Shown piece by piece: positions 1-6,261 of a stretch of 9,508 nucleotides of DNA (the stretch's first letter is position 1; each line of letters starts with the position of its first letter). The translations under genes were made by a program, and so were the position numbers. The DNA comes from a candidate division CSSED10-310 bacterium (GTDB lineage Bacteria; CSSED10-310; JAFGDC01). The stretch spans positions 1-9,508 of the forward strand of contig JAFGDC010000376.1 of assembly GCA_016932295.1 (NCBI GenBank). The letters are read 5' to 3'. The notes beneath the pieces are model-generated. The model saw nothing but the letters and a program-made list of their open reading frames with translations. It was not told the origin of the DNA and did no database searches.

Positions 1-1
1 A

Positions 2-181
2 CGACCCCATTGGAAAGAGTTCCGCCTGGTTCCTGTAGCAGACTGTGAGCCATACGCACTGCATCTGTGTTCACAGGGCGACACAGTATCTTTCAAACTG
101 ATCCCGGCACTACCACAGACAGACAGAATCCGAGCCGGAATCCTTATGTCGAAACGAAAGGGGAAGACGGGAGATGATTGA
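2..181 (+). CDS. C-terminal end of an unrecognised protein (5' truncated by window edge)
   Basis: Frame 2 is the only plus-strand frame open from the window edge. It runs 59 codons to a TGA at 179-181, while the other two plus frames stop within the first 50 bases. The visible tail starts with a mixed hydrophobic/charged segment (FRLVPVADCEPYALHLC) and ends in a basic, polar run (SKRKGKTGDD). I do not recognise a family, and no start codon lies within the window. Its stop overlaps the start of a possible small ORF at 174, and the kinase gene follows within about 100 bases in the same direction, so it may be the upstream member of the same operon. The call rests on frame openness and plausible composition only; a chance open frame of this length is possible. 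Confidence 0.45.
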   Translation, partial: RPHWKEFRLVPVADCEPYALHLCSQGDTVSFKLIPALPQTDRIRAGILMSKRKGKTGDD

Positions 182-260
182 CATCCTGCTACCCATAGAT
201 AAAATGATTGCAATATGGACAATTGCATGGATCGTATCGATATCTGCATCGCCGTCGTGA
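174..260 (+). CDS. Possible 28-aa hydrophobic small membrane peptide
   Basis: An ATG at 174 opens 28 codons ending in TGA at 258-260. The ATG overlaps the end of the upstream partial frame (ATGATTGA), and a purine-rich AAGGGG at 158-163 sits 10 bases upstream. The peptide has an acidic and proline-containing head, a lysine, then a continuous hydrophobic stretch (MIAIWTIAWIVSISA) that could span a membrane once. It ends 19 bases before the GTG chosen for the kinase, with the kinase ribosome binding site between them. It could be a single-span microprotein, a leader peptide, an N-terminal part of the kinase lost by a frameshift, or chance. No family is recognised. Confidence 0.25.
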   Translation: MIDILLPIDKMIAIWTIAWIVSISASPS

Positions 261-263
261 TTC

Positions 264-270
264 GCGAGGA
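264..270 (+). promoter_or_regulatory. Ribosome binding site deciding the HK1 start
   Basis: The sequence GCGAGGA lies 9 bases upstream of a GTG at 280. The longer in-frame reading from a TTG at 208 has no comparable site and adds an Arg-rich 24-residue head before the first membrane helix. The GTG start gives a protein that goes straight into a membrane anchor. Confidence 0.55.
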
Positions 271-279
271 CCGGGGATA

Positions 280-1707
280 GTGAGGGGCTGGTATTTCAAA
301 TCCGTTCTGATAGTGATCGGCATTGCGATGCTATTCACCCTGTACGGCGCGCTGCTGCTGGTGCTGCTGGGGCATTCCCCAATGGCCAGCGGTTCGTCAG
401 GGGACAATGTCGTCGTGAAGTTCTACGGCACCGTACTGTCATCACTGCACATACAGAAGGTAAACGTGATCCTGGGCGGTGCCATGGTGGTATTCATCGG
501 CATGGTGGTAGTGTACGCAGTGCTGGTCATGAGAGGGATCCAGGACTACCTACGGAAAAAACTCTTCAACGAGGTGCATCGCCAGATCTTCGACCACCTG
601 GTGGAAGGGGTGCTGGTGCTCGAACCAGACGGGAAGGTGACGTATATGAACCGATCCGCCCATCTCCTGTTGCAGACAGGCGGATCGATGGCGGGAAGTG
701 TTTTTATTTCGCACCTGTTCCCGGGGGACCGCCATCTTCAGCACCTGATCGGCGGCAGTCTGGACAGCGGCACGCCGATCCACGGCAGGGAACTGTCCAT
801 TTCAGTCAACAGCAAGCGCAAACGGGGGTTACTGAGCATGATGCCGCTTGATGGATTGGAAGGCGGCAACAAGCGTTCCTGTGTTTTTCTGTGGGATATC
901 ACCGAACTAGCCCGCCTGCAATCCAGCATCAAAAAACGTGACCGCCTGGCGGTGCTGGGGCAGCTCATCTCGAGCATCACTCACGAGATCCGTAATCCTC
1001 TGAGTGCCATGGATATGAATCTGCAGATGCTGGCTGAATCCTGGCGGGATGGAACGGCGGTAGACTTGCCGCGTGACGGTGGAGAATACATCTCGGTAAT
1101 CCGCGGCGAGTTGAATCGCTTGAACAGGTATCTCGATGATTTTGTAAGATTTTCAAGGCGTCCGCAGTTGAACCTCATCTGGGCGGATCCCGCCGGACTG
1201 GTCCAATCACAACTGGACTTGATACGTCCCACCGCGCGCGATCGTCGCATCGGCATCATCGCCCACTTCAATGACGAACTGCCACTGATGCGGTGTGATC
1301 CGAACGCCATTAAGCAGGTCCTCCTGAATATCATCGCCAATGCCATCACCGCCATGCCTGGTGGAGGAGACCTCAGTGTGCAGGTGACACATCACCCGAT
1401 GACGGATAGTATCGAGATTGAAGTTGCTGACAATGGCGAGGGTATCGACGATGAGATCCTGGATAAGATCTTCGATGTTCATTTTACCACCCGCCCACAC
1501 GGTTCAGGATTGGGATTATCGATAGCCCTCGAAATCGTCACAGAGCATGGTGGCGAAATCGATGTGAAAAGCAAGCCGGGATGTGGTTCCACCTTCAGGA
1601 TCGAATTACCGGTAGCGGGTCCATTTGTCGGCAGGGAGACGACCGGATACGCTGAATCGCACCTCCAGCCCCTTGAGAAAGGAGCCGGCATAAATGTCGG
1701 ACAATGA
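280..1707 (+). CDS. Membrane PAS-type sensor histidine kinase (HK1)
   Basis: Autophosphorylating kinase of the NtrB-like type; from gene order it should phosphorylate the adjacent regulator RR1. From the GTG start (475 aa): two membrane helices (about 8-30 and 64-84) separated by only about 33 residues, then a PAS-like region (about 100-205), a HisKA helix with the H-box HEIRNPL and phospho-acceptor His235, an N-box around Asn350/Asn354, a G1 box DNGEGI (384-389), and GSGLGLSI in the G2 region (408-415). All catalytic boxes look intact. The F-box reads FDVHFTT where FEPFFTT is common. There is no sizeable extracytoplasmic sensor, so the signal is probably sensed in the membrane, by the PAS domain, or through a partner. 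A 25-residue polar tail follows the catalytic domain. The end overlaps RR1 by 14 bases, suggesting translational coupling. An alternative start is a TTG at 208. Function as a kinase is secure; the stimulus is unknown. Confidence 0.93.
   Translation: MRGWYFKSVLIVIGIAMLFTLYGALLLVLLGHSPMASGSSGDNVVVKFYGTVLSSLHIQKVNVILGGAMVVFIGMVVVYAVLVMRGIQDYLRKKLFNEVHRQIFDHLVEGVLVLEPDGKVTYMNRSAHLLLQTGGSMAGSVFISHLFPGDRHLQHLIGGSLDSGTPIHGRELSISVNSKRKRGLLSMMPLDGLEGGNKRSCVFLWDITELARLQSSIKKRDRLAVLGQLISSITHEIRNPLSAMDMNLQMLAESWRDGTAVDLPRDGGEYISVIRGELNRLNRYLDDFVRFSRRPQLNLIWADPAGLVQSQLDLIRPTARDRRIGIIAHFNDELPLMRCDPNAIKQVLLNIIANAITAMPGGGDLSVQVTHHPMTDSIEIEVADNGEGIDDEILDKIFDVHFTTRPHGSGLGLSIALEIVTEHGGEIDVKSKPGCGSTFRIELPVAGPFVGRETTGYAESHLQPLEKGAGINVGQ
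1678..1684 (+). promoter_or_regulatory. Ribosome binding site of RR1
   Basis: AAAGGAG lies 9 bases before the ATG at 1694, inside the last codons of HK1. It supports the overlapping start. Confidence 0.7.
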
Positions 1708-3088
1708 CAAGATACTCATCGTCGACGACAGTGAACAGATTCGGAATGTGATTGCGGATGCGCTGAGTCGTGAGGGCTACGAAGTGAGCACTGCCAAGGA
1801 CGGTGAAACTGCCGTGGCAACGATTAAGGATACCGGGCACGCCTTCAATATCGTGGTGACCGACCTGAAAATGCGTACCGTGAGCGGACTTGATCTCCTT
1901 GATTTCGTGAAACGCGAGAGCCCTGATACAGATGTCATTCTGATCACCGCGTTCGGTACAGTGGAAACCGCTGTTCAGGCGCTCAAGCGCGGCGCGTATG
2001 ACTATATGGTCAAACCGCTCGACTTTATCCACTTCCGGGTAGTCATCAAGAAGTTGTTGGAAAAGCAGAAACTGCAGCAGGAGAACATCAAGCTCAAACA
2101 AATCCTTCAGATCAAGGGTGACGATGAATTGGTGGTGGGCACCAGTCAGTCTATTCGCGAGGTGTATGAGATCGTCAATCGCGTGGCGGACACTGATGTG
2201 ACCGTGCTTATCGAGGGAGAAAGCGGCACCGGCAAGGATGTCGTGGCAAGAGCCATTCACAACCGGAGTAAACGGGTTTCACAACCGTTCATAATCATCA
2301 ATTGTGGAGCGTTGCCCGAAACGCTCCTGGAAAATGAACTGTTCGGTCACGAGAAGGATGCTTTTACCGGTGCGAGCGGTGTGAAGAAAGGCCGTTTTGA
2401 ATTGGCTCACAGGGGCACATTGTTCCTGGATGAAATCACCGAGATGGGTAAAAACAGCCAGGCGGATTTCCTCAGGGTATTGGAGGACGGCATCATCACC
2501 AGGGTGGGTGGCGTGGATCCCATCAAGGTGGATGTGAGGGTTGTAGCCGCGTCCAATCGCAATCTGAAGCAAGCTTGTGAAAATAATACATTTCGAGAGG
2601 ATCTTTATTACCGGTTGAATGTGGTGTCGATCACCATGCCCCGCCTCCGCGATCGGCGGGAGGATATACCCATTCTGGCCGGCGCGTTCCTGAAAGAATT
2701 CGCCATCAAACACAACAAGGGTGACCTGCAGATACCCGAGGACACCATGCAGTTGCTGACCAATTATCCCTGGCCTGGAAATGTGCGGGAACTGCGCAAC
2801 ACATTGGAGCGGGTAGTCATTTTGGGTAAGCGTAACGAGGTATCGCCCAAGCACTTTCCGCCGTCGATCCAGGTGCACTGCCAGTCTCACAACGCGGTGG
2901 ATATCGAAGTGGGAATGACCCTCGAGGAAGTCGAGAGACGGGTGATCATGAAAACCCTCGATGCCGTAGGCGGACATCGGAAACGTGCCGCCGAGATATT
3001 GAACATCAGCTTGCGCGCCTTGCAGTACAAGATCAAAAAATTCGAACTGGGCGGCAAGGGTGGCGCCGCGGAGCTGGAGGGAGCATAG
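1694..3088 (+). CDS. NtrC-family sigma54-dependent response regulator (RR1)
   Basis: DNA-binding transcription activator of the NtrC class: receiver, AAA+ ATPase, Fis-type helix-turn-helix (464 aa, normal length). Receiver: acidic pair Asp11/Asp12, phospho-acceptor Asp57 (TDLKM), Thr85, Lys107. A short charged helix (about 118-137, EKQKLQQENIKLKQ) looks like the usual coiled-coil linker. AAA+: Walker A GESGTGKD (175-182), sigma54 loop DAFTGA (222-227), Walker B GTLFLDE (Asp246/Glu247), arginine-finger region REDLYYRLN, sensor II region PGNVRELRN. Fis HTH at about 426-450 (HRKRAAEILNISLRALQYK). The one oddity is Asp in place of the first Gly of GAFTGA; Phe and Thr of the loop are present. It should therefore still couple ATP hydrolysis to open-complex formation by sigma54 RNA polymerase. 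The partner kinase is most likely HK1, whose gene it overlaps. Target genes are unknown. Confidence 0.95.
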   Translation: MSDNDKILIVDDSEQIRNVIADALSREGYEVSTAKDGETAVATIKDTGHAFNIVVTDLKMRTVSGLDLLDFVKRESPDTDVILITAFGTVETAVQALKRGAYDYMVKPLDFIHFRVVIKKLLEKQKLQQENIKLKQILQIKGDDELVVGTSQSIREVYEIVNRVADTDVTVLIEGESGTGKDVVARAIHNRSKRVSQPFIIINCGALPETLLENELFGHEKDAFTGASGVKKGRFELAHRGTLFLDEITEMGKNSQADFLRVLEDGIITRVGGVDPIKVDVRVVAASNRNLKQACENNTFREDLYYRLNVVSITMPRLRDRREDIPILAGAFLKEFAIKHNKGDLQIPEDTMQLLTNYPWPGNVRELRNTLERVVILGKRNEVSPKHFPPSIQVHCQSHNAVDIEVGMTLEEVERRVIMKTLDAVGGHRKRAAEILNISLRALQYKIKKFELGGKGGAAELEGA

Positions 3089-3090
3089 CC

Positions 3091-3119
3091 CTGTCCCGTA
3101 TGATCGCTGGGCTGTCCCG
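3091..3119 (+). repeat. Direct repeat of CTGTCCCG, 21 bases apart
   Basis: CTGTCCCG occurs at 3091-3098 and again at 3112-3119, on the same strand, 21 bases start to start (two helical turns), in the short gap between RR1 and HK2. The spacing would place two protein contacts on the same face of DNA, but the repeat is short and may be chance. If HK2 starts at 3100 rather than 3160, the second copy is coding. Confidence 0.3.
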
Positions 3120-3159
3120 GAGAACCGCTGCCGACCTGAAGTCACGCCGCAGGGAAGCC

Positions 3160-4851
3160 ATGAGTAGATATCGTCATCGAATGGTAGTGCTCCCGGCATT
3201 GACAGTGATCGGCGTGGTGTTGATTCTCGGATTGATCCTGAGCGCATCGATCTATCAAAACCTCGACCGACAGCGTCGTCTGACGGCAAGAATTATGGTG
3301 GAGAAGGGGCGGACGCTGATCGACTCCATCGAGGTGCTGGCAGCGCATCTGACCGATGATGCATCTTTCGAACCAATGCAGGCATACTTGGTGGGACTCG
3401 TCGACACTCCCGACGTGTTGGGACTGCAAATCGAAGGAAGAGATTCCGGAGCACTCTTTTCATATGGAGAAAATCCGCGCCTCGATCTGGAGAATGAACC
3501 TCACACCGGGACGTTTGAAATCACGCGCCGCCTGCCCGACGGCCGGGACATCTTTGAAATGGTCCGCCCTATTTATCTTGGAAGATTCGCTCCTGAAGCG
3601 GTCGGGCGCATCCGCCTGCTCCTCTCCATGCAGGTTTTTTCCGATGCTGCCCGGCGTGATATCTCATACACCCTGTTCATCGGCCTGATCCTCATGGCGG
3701 TGGGGACCGCAGCGCTCTACTTCATTGTGGTCACCCAGAACTCCTACCTGGTCAACCGCGCCCTGGAAAACGTCCGCAACTATGCCGCCAGCGTCGTGGC
3801 AAGCCTTGCGGACGGATTGATCTCCTTCGATACATTGGGCCGGATCGTCACCATGAACAAAGTTGCGCACGACCTTCTCCACCTCATCGATCATCCTGAT
3901 GGGAAAACGGTCGTCGCGGGAAAGAAGCTCGGCGAACTGATCCCGATGCCGGCCAACCAGGCCTTCATCGATACCGTGACGGACGAGAAGCCGACCGGCG
4001 CACGTGAGGTCGACCTGATTACCGGGGATGGCCGGCGGCGACCTGTCCAGATCACCTGCCGCCCGCTCGTGGACCAGGCCTCAGGTGAATCCATCGGCCG
4101 GGTGGCGGTGCTGCATGACCTCTCGGAAATGGAACAACTCCGGCTCAGGGTGCTCCGCTCGGAACGGCTCGCATCCCTGGGTAGACTCGCCGCCGCGGTG
4201 GCGCACGAAATCCGTAATCCACTCAATGCGATTCGAGGATTCGCTCAATATCTCCAGGAAAAATCCCAACCGGAGGCCGACACCCGCCGCTATACCGGTA
4301 TCATGTTGAAGGAAATCGATCGTCTGGACAACGTCATCCGGGGCATGCTGCAATTCGCTCGACCGCCGGAACCGAGGTTGCGACCGGTACAGATCAATGA
4401 CCTGATACGTGAGGTCAGTGAATTGGTGGCATCCGATGCGAAGGATCAGAATGTTCACGTGGAGCTCGGGCTGGATGAGACCGGTGGTGAGTTCTTGAGT
4501 GATGAGGAGCAACTCAAGCAGGTGTTGTTGAACATCGCCCTCAACGCCATTGCGGCCATGCCTGATGGTGGGACGCTGAGCATCACCACATCACCAAGGA
4601 GGGACGGTGGAGATGGCGTGCGGATTGATCTGGAGGATACCGGGACAGGCATCGCGACCGAGGACCTGGAAATGATTTTCGAACCTTTCCATACATCGCG
4701 TCCCGGTGGCACAGGTCTTGGACTGGCAATCTCACACCGGATCATTGAAAGTCTTGGTGGGATCATTAGTGTATACAGTGAGGTGGGCAGGGGAACGAGG
4801 TTCTCCATCGACCTGCCGGTGGTATGGATGAACGGGAGAAGTGAGTTATGA
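3160..4851 (+). CDS. Transmembrane sensor histidine kinase with periplasmic sensor and PAS domain (HK2)
   Basis: Inner-membrane kinase with a ZraS/AtoS-like plan, expected to phosphorylate RR2. Residue numbers count from an ATG at 3100 (583 aa); the ATG at 3160 (563 aa, AGGGA at 3151-3155) is preferred because it puts a short basic head directly before the first helix, but both are possible. TM1 about 28-50; extracytoplasmic domain about 51-187, opening with a long helix and ending in strands around FEMVRPIYLGR, reminiscent of a single Cache/PDC fold (inference); TM2 about 189-212; PAS about 226-340; HisKA with HEIRNPLN and His369; N-box Asn478/Asn482; G1 EDTGTGI (512-518); F-box FEPFH; G2 region GGTGLGLAI (536-544). 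All catalytic boxes are intact. It is a diverged paralogue of HK1, differing mainly in the real periplasmic sensor. The last codons overlap RR2 by ATGA, the classic coupled arrangement. The ligand cannot be told from sequence. Confidence 0.93.
   Translation: MSRYRHRMVVLPALTVIGVVLILGLILSASIYQNLDRQRRLTARIMVEKGRTLIDSIEVLAAHLTDDASFEPMQAYLVGLVDTPDVLGLQIEGRDSGALFSYGENPRLDLENEPHTGTFEITRRLPDGRDIFEMVRPIYLGRFAPEAVGRIRLLLSMQVFSDAARRDISYTLFIGLILMAVGTAALYFIVVTQNSYLVNRALENVRNYAASVVASLADGLISFDTLGRIVTMNKVAHDLLHLIDHPDGKTVVAGKKLGELIPMPANQAFIDTVTDEKPTGAREVDLITGDGRRRPVQITCRPLVDQASGESIGRVAVLHDLSEMEQLRLRVLRSERLASLGRLAAAVAHEIRNPLNAIRGFAQYLQEKSQPEADTRRYTGIMLKEIDRLDNVIRGMLQFARPPEPRLRPVQINDLIREVSELVASDAKDQNVHVELGLDETGGEFLSDEEQLKQVLLNIALNAIAAMPDGGTLSITTSPRRDGGDGVRIDLEDTGTGIATEDLEMIFEPFHTSRPGGTGLGLAISHRIIESLGGIISVYSEVGRGTRFSIDLPVVWMNGRSEL
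4834..4838 (+). promoter_or_regulatory. Ribosome binding site of RR2
   Basis: GGGAG lies 9 bases before the ATG at 4848, within the last codons of HK2. It supports the ATGA overlapping start. Confidence 0.55.
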
Positions 4852-6197
4852 CGCGGCCGATCATTCTGGTGGTGGATGATGAGGAGGCGCAGCGTGCCTT
4901 GTTGAAAACCGTGCTCGAGGATGCCGGCTACTGCGTGCGCGAGGCCGATGGCGGCGAACCGGCGGTGCGGGAGGTGCTGGAGCGCCCCCCCGATTTGGTG
5001 CTGATGGACCTCAAGATGCGCGGTTTGGATGGACTCGGGGCGCTCGCGAGGATTCGAACCGATCGGCCTGCTGTCCCGGTAATCATGATGACAGCGTATG
5101 CCACCGTCAAGACAGCCGTATCAGCGATGAAGGCAGGGGCCTTCGATTACCTTGTCAAGCCGCTCGATCTCGACGAACTCCGCCTGGTGGTGGCGAAAAC
5201 GCTCGCGCATAGGGCACTGGAGACGGAGAATGTCCTGCTTCGAAGCAAATTGGCTGCCATCGATGCCCAGGATGTCGTGGTGGGCGATAGCGAGGCAATG
5301 AGCGAGGTGTTCCGAATGATCGAACTGGCAGCGCCCGCCGATGTCACGGTACTGCTGACCGGTGAAAGCGGGACCGGAAAAGGGCTGCTGGCGGCGGTGA
5401 TCCATGGCATGAGTCCGCGCCGGGCAAAGGCGTTCGTCAAGGTTAACTGCGGCGCACTCGCAGAGAATCTGCTGGAAAGCGAATTGTTCGGTATCGAGAA
5501 AAGAGTGGCCACGGGAGTGGATGAACGGGAAGGCAAATTTGAGTTCGCGGATGGGGGCAGTATCTTTTTGGATGAAGTGGAGGCGATGCCGCTCAAACTG
5601 CAGGTTAAACTTTTACGGGTACTCCAGGAAATGGAATTCGAGAAGGTCGGCGGCAATCGCACCACCCGAGTCGATGTCCGGGTGATCGCTGCCACCAACC
5701 GCGCCCTCGAGGACTTGGTGGAACAAGGACTGATGCGTGAAGATCTATACTATCGACTCAACGTCCTCCAGATCAGGGTGCCACCGTTGCGGGAGCGTAT
5801 CGGTGATCTGGAACCGCTCATCATGCATTTTCTTGGCAGGTTCGCGGAAAAAAGCCGTAAAACGATCCGGGGTTTGAGTCCGGGGGCGCTGGCTGCAATG
5901 AACGCATATCATTGGCCGGGAAATGTGCGGGAATTGATGAATGTCCTTGAACGAGCGGTGATCCTGACCCGTCATGAAAGAATCGTTGAAGATGACCTTC
6001 CAGCTTCCTTGCGAAGCTGCTGCAGCGAGCCGGAACAGCCGGCATCCACCGGTGCCGGCATGTCCCTTCGCCAGGCGGAGAAGAGCCTCATCCTTCAGTC
6101 GCTGGAAGCCACCAGGGGCAACCGGTCGCAAGCAGCCAGGATGCTTGGCATCAGTCGCCGGACGCTGTTAAACAAACTCAAGGAATATGAACATTGA
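4848..6197 (+). CDS. NtrC-like response regulator with degenerate GAFTGA loop (RR2)
   Basis: Receiver, AAA+ and Fis-HTH protein of NtrC plan (449 aa). Receiver: Asp10/Asp11, phospho-acceptor Asp54 (MDLKM), Thr82, Lys104. A short charged helix links to the AAA+ domain: Walker A GESGTGKG (172-179), Walker B SIFLDE with Asp242/Glu243, arginine-finger region REDLYYRLN, sensor II region PGNVRELMN. Fis HTH at about 424-446 (NRSQAARMLGISRRTLLNK). The sigma54-contact loop, GAFTGA in classical activators, is RVATGV here (219-224): only Ala/Thr/Gly-like positions remain, the hallmark Phe is absent, and the stretch before KFEF is about one residue shorter than in RR1. A loop of this kind (GVATGV-like) occurs in some NtrC-like proteins as I recall. 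RR2 may thus contact sigma54 differently, act without it, or modify RR1. It overlaps HK2 by 4 bases, so HK2 is the likely kinase. Phosphorylation and ATPase activity look possible; sigma54 activation is uncertain. Confidence 0.93.
   Translation: MTRPIILVVDDEEAQRALLKTVLEDAGYCVREADGGEPAVREVLERPPDLVLMDLKMRGLDGLGALARIRTDRPAVPVIMMTAYATVKTAVSAMKAGAFDYLVKPLDLDELRLVVAKTLAHRALETENVLLRSKLAAIDAQDVVVGDSEAMSEVFRMIELAAPADVTVLLTGESGTGKGLLAAVIHGMSPRRAKAFVKVNCGALAENLLESELFGIEKRVATGVDEREGKFEFADGGSIFLDEVEAMPLKLQVKLLRVLQEMEFEKVGGNRTTRVDVRVIAATNRALEDLVEQGLMREDLYYRLNVLQIRVPPLRERIGDLEPLIMHFLGRFAEKSRKTIRGLSPGALAAMNAYHWPGNVRELMNVLERAVILTRHERIVEDDLPASLRSCCSEPEQPASTGAGMSLRQAEKSLILQSLEATRGNRSQAARMLGISRRTLLNKLKEYEH
5502..5519 (+). 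other. Degenerate sigma54-contact loop (RVATGV) in RR2
   Basis: The six codons at the GAFTGA position, following the conserved ELFGIEK, read Arg-Val-Ala-Thr-Gly-Val. In characterised sigma54 activators the Phe and Thr of this loop contact sigma54. Here Thr and Gly are kept and Phe is replaced by Ala. Confidence 0.85.
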
Positions 6198-6248
6198 CAG
6201 CAAATCGAGCGGAACTATTATCGTGGTGTCGACCTTGGTTCCATTCTT

Positions 6249-6255
6249 GAAAGGA
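6249..6255 (+). promoter_or_regulatory. Ribosome binding site deciding the exoprotein start
   Basis: GAAAGGA lies 6 bases upstream of the GTG at 6262. Starting there gives a textbook signal peptide (Met-Lys head, then hydrophobic core). The alternative ATG at 6187, inside the end of RR2, has an AAGGA only 2 bases away and adds 25 residues before the signal. Confidence 0.7.
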
Positions 6256-6261
6256 TGCATT

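Noticed and set aside
1595..2260. Minus-strand open frame (221 codons) opposite the HK1 end and RR1 receiver
   Set aside because: It is antisense to the conserved receiver domain, with no recognisable protein features.
2279..3289. Long minus-strand open frame (336 codons) opposite RR1 and the gap after it
   Set aside because: It lies antisense to a clear NtrC-family gene, and its translation shows no domain or motif; such frames arise from codon bias in GC-rich genes.
6198..6261. Possible sigma54 (-24/-12) promoter upstream of the exoprotein
   Set aside because: The gap contains GG-rich pieces (TGGTGTCG, CTTGGTT), but no TGG-N9/10-TTGC arrangement with the needed GG and GC at the right spacing.
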